From Sedimentisphaerales bacterium (GTDB taxonomy: Bacteria; Planctomycetota; Phycisphaerae; Sedimentisphaerales; SM23-30): a DNA stretch of 39,549 bases. The DNA lies in NCBI GenBank assembly GCA_016930295.1, contig JAFGHE010000295.1, forward strand, positions 1 through 39,549, written 5' to 3'. A program made the position numbers and the translations under genes. Below, one piece after another: positions 37,800-39,549 of this stretch; the stretch's first letter is position 1, and each line of letters opens with the position of its first letter. The notes under the pieces were generated by a model. It was not told the origin of the DNA, did not search any database, and worked only from the letters and a program-made list of their open reading frames with translations.

Positions 37800-39549
37800 A
37801 TGCCGTGTATAGCTGCTTTAGGTCCTGAGAGTACGTTTTCGGCGCTGGCCGCCAGGATTTATGCCGAGGAGATCGGCGGATCGCATACGGCCAAACTCTA
37901 CCCTACCATCGGCAAGGTATTCGCCGCCGTGGGCCCGGATTGTGAGTACGGCCTTTTCCCCATCGAAACCATGACCGAAGGGTATGTCTCCATTGTGCTG
38001 GACCTCCTGGTCCACAGCCGGTTCAATATTGTCCACGAGATGCTCCTGCCGGTCCAGTTCTCCCTGGTGGCCAACTGCCTCGAGATCGAGGAAATCAAAA
38101 AAATATATGCCCAGTTCGTCACCCAGGGCCAATGCGAAATCTTCCTCGACAGCCTCAGTAATACCGACGTGGTCACCACCCAGAGCAACGGCATATCCCT
38201 GGAGCAGGTGCGCAAGGGAATCCGGAACGAAGCGGCCCTGGTGCCATTCTTCTCTGTCAAAGAGGGCGATTTCCCGCTCATCATCGAGAACATTAACGAC
38301 TACTCCAACAACCAGACGCGCTTCATTGTCATCCATAAAGAGCCGGCCGTTTACCTGCCGTCCAGGACCTACAAGACCTCGCTTTTAATATTCGAAAGCG
38401 TGGATAAACCCGGTGTGCTCAGCAGTATCCTCACTGCCTTTTCCAGCCGGCAGATCAATATGGTCTCAATCATGTCCCGGCCGACCAAGGAGATGCTCGG
38501 ACGCTACCATTTCTTTATCGATATCGAAGGCCACATTCAGGAAGACCATATCCGAGCGGCCCTCCAGGAAATCGAAAAGGAAAACTCCGTCAAGATGCTC
38601 GGTTCCTACCCCAAGGCTGCTCAACCGCTTGATATTGAACGATATACCTCGATTACAGACCAAAGGCCCGGCCGGTCTAAAACCTCTCTAACGCCCACTC
38701 CCTTTGCAATGGATGCGGCCCGCCCTTCTGTGTTCGTTGTCTCAGGCAACGGACCATACGAGAATACGCGCCAGGCCCTTACAAAAATCGACCTCTCCCC
38801 GGCCCGCGGCAAAAAAGTCCTGCTAAAACCAAACGCCGGCCGGGACGTTGAACCCCAAAAGGGCATTACCACACACCCGCAGGTCGTGGCCGCTGCGATC
38901 GATGCCTTCCAGGCCGCCGGCGCCGACGTGGCCGTGGGCGAAAGCCCCATTACCGGCGTGAAGACGCTGGATGCCCTTGATCGCTGTGGCATCAAGGCCG
39001 TGGCCGACGAACGCAACTGTCCACTGATCGATATGGACGCCCGTCGCTATAGCCCCTTACGCATACCCGACGGCGTTGCAATCGATATCCTCAAGCTCTG
39101 CCGGGAGGTCCTGGAGTACGATATCATCGTGTCCATCCCCGTCATGAAAACACACATGCACACGGGCGTGACACTGTCCGTCAAGAACATGAAGGGCTGC
39201 CTGTGGCGCCGGTCCAAGGTGGACCTGCACATGGTCCCCGAGATGCCCGACCATAAGGAACGAACCCTCAATATCGCCATCGCGGATATGTCCTCCGTAC
39301 TGCGTCCCCACCTTTCCATTATCGACGGAACCATCGGCATGGAAGGCCTGGGCCCCAGCGCCGGCACACCCGTGGAACTGGGCGTGGTAATAATCGGAGT
39401 CGAACCCTTTGCCACAGACGCCGTGGCGTGCGAGCTAATGGGAATTTCCGCCGGCGACATCCCCCACCTGCGCCTGGCCTCCGAACGCGGTTACGGCATC
39501 ATTGATCTCGATAAAATCAGCGTCGCCCCGGATAACTGGCAGGACTTGC
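37800..39549 (+). CDS. Fusion: prephenate dehydratase-like + ACT + DUF362 (3' partial)
   Basis: The frame from ATG 37800 is open for 583 codons to the right edge, so the gene is cut. Residues 1-180 match a prephenate dehydratase fold: ALGPESTFSALA, PIETMTEG (family usually PIENSxxG) and the catalytic NNQTRF (TRF 173-175). Residues 192-275 are an ACT domain (KPGVLSSIL, and SRP at 226-228, near the phenylalanine-binding GALV/ESRP motifs). After a linker, residues 308-583 resemble DUF362 (KVLLKPNAG, AAGADVAVGESP, SIPVMKTHMHTG, KNMKGC, ATDAVACELMG). A simple phenylalanine role is possible, but changed dehydratase motifs and the DUF362 part make another role likely. AAAAGG is a weak ribosome binding site. 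Confidence 0.85.
   Translation, partial: MPCIAALGPESTFSALAARIYAEEIGGSHTAKLYPTIGKVFAAVGPDCEYGLFPIETMTEGYVSIVLDLLVHSRFNIVHEMLLPVQFSLVANCLEIEEIKKIYAQFVTQGQCEIFLDSLSNTDVVTTQSNGISLEQVRKGIRNEAALVPFFSVKEGDFPLIIENINDYSNNQTRFIVIHKEPAVYLPSRTYKTSLLIFESVDKPGVLSSILTAFSSRQINMVSIMSRPTKEMLGRYHFFIDIEGHIQEDHIRAALQEIEKENSVKMLGSYPKAAQPLDIERYTSITDQRPGRSKTSLTPTPFAMDAARPSVFVVSGNGPYENTRQALTKIDLSPARGKKVLLKPNAGRDVEPQKGITTHPQVVAAAIDAFQAAGADVAVGESPITGVKTLDALDRCGIKAVADERNCPLIDMDARRYSPLRIPDGVAIDILKLCREVLEYDIIVSIPVMKTHMHTGVTLSVKNMKGCLWRRSKVDLHMVPEMPDHKERTLNIAIADMSSVLRPHLSIIDGTIGMEGLGPSAGTPVELGVVIIGVEPFATDAVACELMGISAGDIPHLRLASERGYGIIDLDKISVAPDNWQDL

Overview
The window most likely comes from an anaerobic or facultative heterotrophic bacterium of the Planctomycetota, perhaps Phycisphaerae or Sedimentisphaerales-like. 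This is inferred from a DUF1570-type HExxH protein, secreted glycoside hydrolases including a DUF5060 type, a bacterial V-type ATPase, Na+-NQR and Gram-negative envelope genes. No rRNA or ribosomal protein gene is present to fix the taxonomy, and no tRNA was found.

Bases 1-6102 (+ strand) hold respiratory genes. A Na+-translocating NADH:quinone reductase operon (nqrB, cut by the left edge, then nqrC-D-E-F) is followed by a two-gene multiheme cytochrome c module: a NapC/NrfH-type tetraheme quinol dehydrogenase and a periplasmic octaheme hydroxylamine-oxidoreductase-like protein. NADH could be oxidised by NQR with Na+ export, and the resulting quinol could feed electrons to the octaheme enzyme, plausibly for reduction of nitrite or another nitrogen oxide.

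Bases 6406-16154 (- strand) hold one tightly packed V-type ATPase operon, read G/H-C-I-K-F-E-A-B-D, followed by a universal stress protein and a PTS EIIA (PtsN-like) protein. Its rotor subunit lacks the usual Na+-binding residues, so it is probably H+-coupled.

Bases 16702-30317 are mixed accessory genes: a secreted GH2 beta-galactosidase (-), a DUF1570-like metallopeptidase candidate (-), a MacA-MacB-TolC-like export operon (+), a membrane-bound nucleotide-sugar 4,6-dehydratase (-) and a small GGQ release-factor-like rescue protein (-).

Bases 30605-39549 carry a secreted DUF5060 clan GH-A glycosidase (+), an unusual 1320-residue membrane redox fusion (-), a repeat-rich patch, a doubtful small lipoprotein ORF, and a prephenate dehydratase-like/ACT/DUF362 fusion that runs off the right edge.

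The most noteworthy items are the 1320-residue fusion, which joins a spermidine-synthase-like membrane module, an NqrC-like covalent-flavin domain and a NosR/NapH-like iron-sulfur membrane module; the PDT-ACT-DUF362 fusion; the octaheme/NapC pair with its CX3CH first heme site; and several families of short dispersed intergenic repeats, one of which sits directly after stop codons in a fixed orientation.
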